Shown piece after piece: positions 12,905-13,129 of a stretch of 13,129 nt of DNA (position 1 is its first letter; the number at the start of each line of letters is the position of its first letter). This stretch comes from Dysgonamonadaceae bacterium (GTDB taxonomy: Bacteria > Bacteroidota > Bacteroidia > Bacteroidales > Azobacteroidaceae). The stretch covers positions 1 through 13,129 of the forward strand of contig JAITCT010000024.1 of assembly GCA_031282925.1 (NCBI GenBank), in the 5' to 3' direction. A model generated the notes under the pieces. That model saw nothing but the letters and a program-made list of their open reading frames with translations, was not told where the DNA came from and searched no databases. Both the position numbers and the translations under genes were made by a program.

Positions 12905-13129
12905 ATGGGTAAAAGAGATGCTATAATACTGAGTAGAAATTACTTGGAAAAAATTAAACAAAACGGTATTCATGTTTTGGATGCGTGGCTTTTCGGCTCT
13001 TATGCTAAAAATAATTATAACGAAAATAGCGACATAGATATAGCCTTAATTCTACCGGACAATCAAATATCATTTAATACAGACGTCCGATTGATGGTTC
13101 TTCGGAAAGGGGAAGAAACCATGATTGAA
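12905..13129 (+). CDS. MNT-type nucleotidyltransferase (antitoxin), partial
   Basis: The first 75 codons are visible and the frame is open at the window end. The Pol-beta-type nucleotidyltransferase signature is clear: LFGSYAKNNYNENSDIDIAL (29-48), with Gly31-Ser32 and the metal-binding Asp43 and Asp45. In HEPN/MNT systems this enzyme neutralises the HEPN toxin, in studied cases by adding AMP groups to it. The N-terminal helix (5-20) and the segment FNTDVRLMVLRKGEE (57-71) fit the Bacteroidetes members. It lies 11 bases after the truncated HEPN frame and shares its promoter and AT-rich composition. No defect is visible in the part seen. Confidence 0.85.
   Translation, partial: MGKRDAIILSRNYLEKIKQNGIHVLDAWLFGSYAKNNYNENSDIDIALILPDNQISFNTDVRLMVLRKGEETMIE

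Noticed and set aside
1..13129. tRNA or rRNA genes, or an insertion sequence with transposase
   Set aside because: I saw no tRNA-like cloverleaf, no rRNA-like sequence and no transposase frame; the repeats here have no coding capacity.

Overview
This looks like chromosomal DNA of a member of the Bacteroidetes, most likely an anaerobic Bacteroidales. Three things point there. Four genes or operons are preceded by the Bacteroidetes-type promoter (TTTG, 19-21 bases, TAnnTTTG). A glycine-lipid acyltransferase pair of the GlsB/GlsA type is present. The RibF and CBS/CorC proteins resemble Bacteroidales versions. The species cannot be read from the sequence.

Layout. Bases 1-131 hold the start of a leftward gene with a lipoprotein-like signal peptide, which runs off the window. 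Bases 352-652 are a dense cluster of perfect palindromes without a gene. A rightward cluster follows: an unrecognised 228-aa protein preceded by three 21-bp tandem repeats, ribF (flavin cofactor synthesis), a CBS/CorC protein that lacks the usual membrane domain, and a DedA membrane protein. Facing it is the leftward pair glsA-glsB, whose last gene overlaps the 3' end of dedA. Bases 6027-6869 carry no convincing gene but contain a terminator hairpin, dispersed repeats and a 21-bp minisatellite. A leftward RelE/ParE-type toxin-antitoxin pair with its own promoter follows. After more repeats comes a leftward four-gene operon, metF-holB-trpA-lpdA, with one good promoter upstream of metF. Bases 12118-12600 are again repeats. 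The window ends in an AT-rich HEPN/MNT toxin-antitoxin locus in which the HEPN gene is cut short.

Function. Most genes are housekeeping: FMN/FAD synthesis, one-carbon metabolism, replication clamp loading, tryptophan synthesis, 2-oxoacid dehydrogenase E3 and membrane lipid synthesis. The unusual feature is how many short dispersed repeats occupy the gaps, and that several sit exactly where a gene has an altered end. The ribF N-terminus is encoded by an inverted repeat. The CBS protein begins just after a repeat element, where its membrane domain should be. A small gene tail starts at a broken repeat end near 12525. Repeat-driven remodelling of gene ends is the main theme. I found no clear evidence of a new multi-gene system; the best unknowns are the 228-aa protein with its triple repeat and the unclassified antitoxin.
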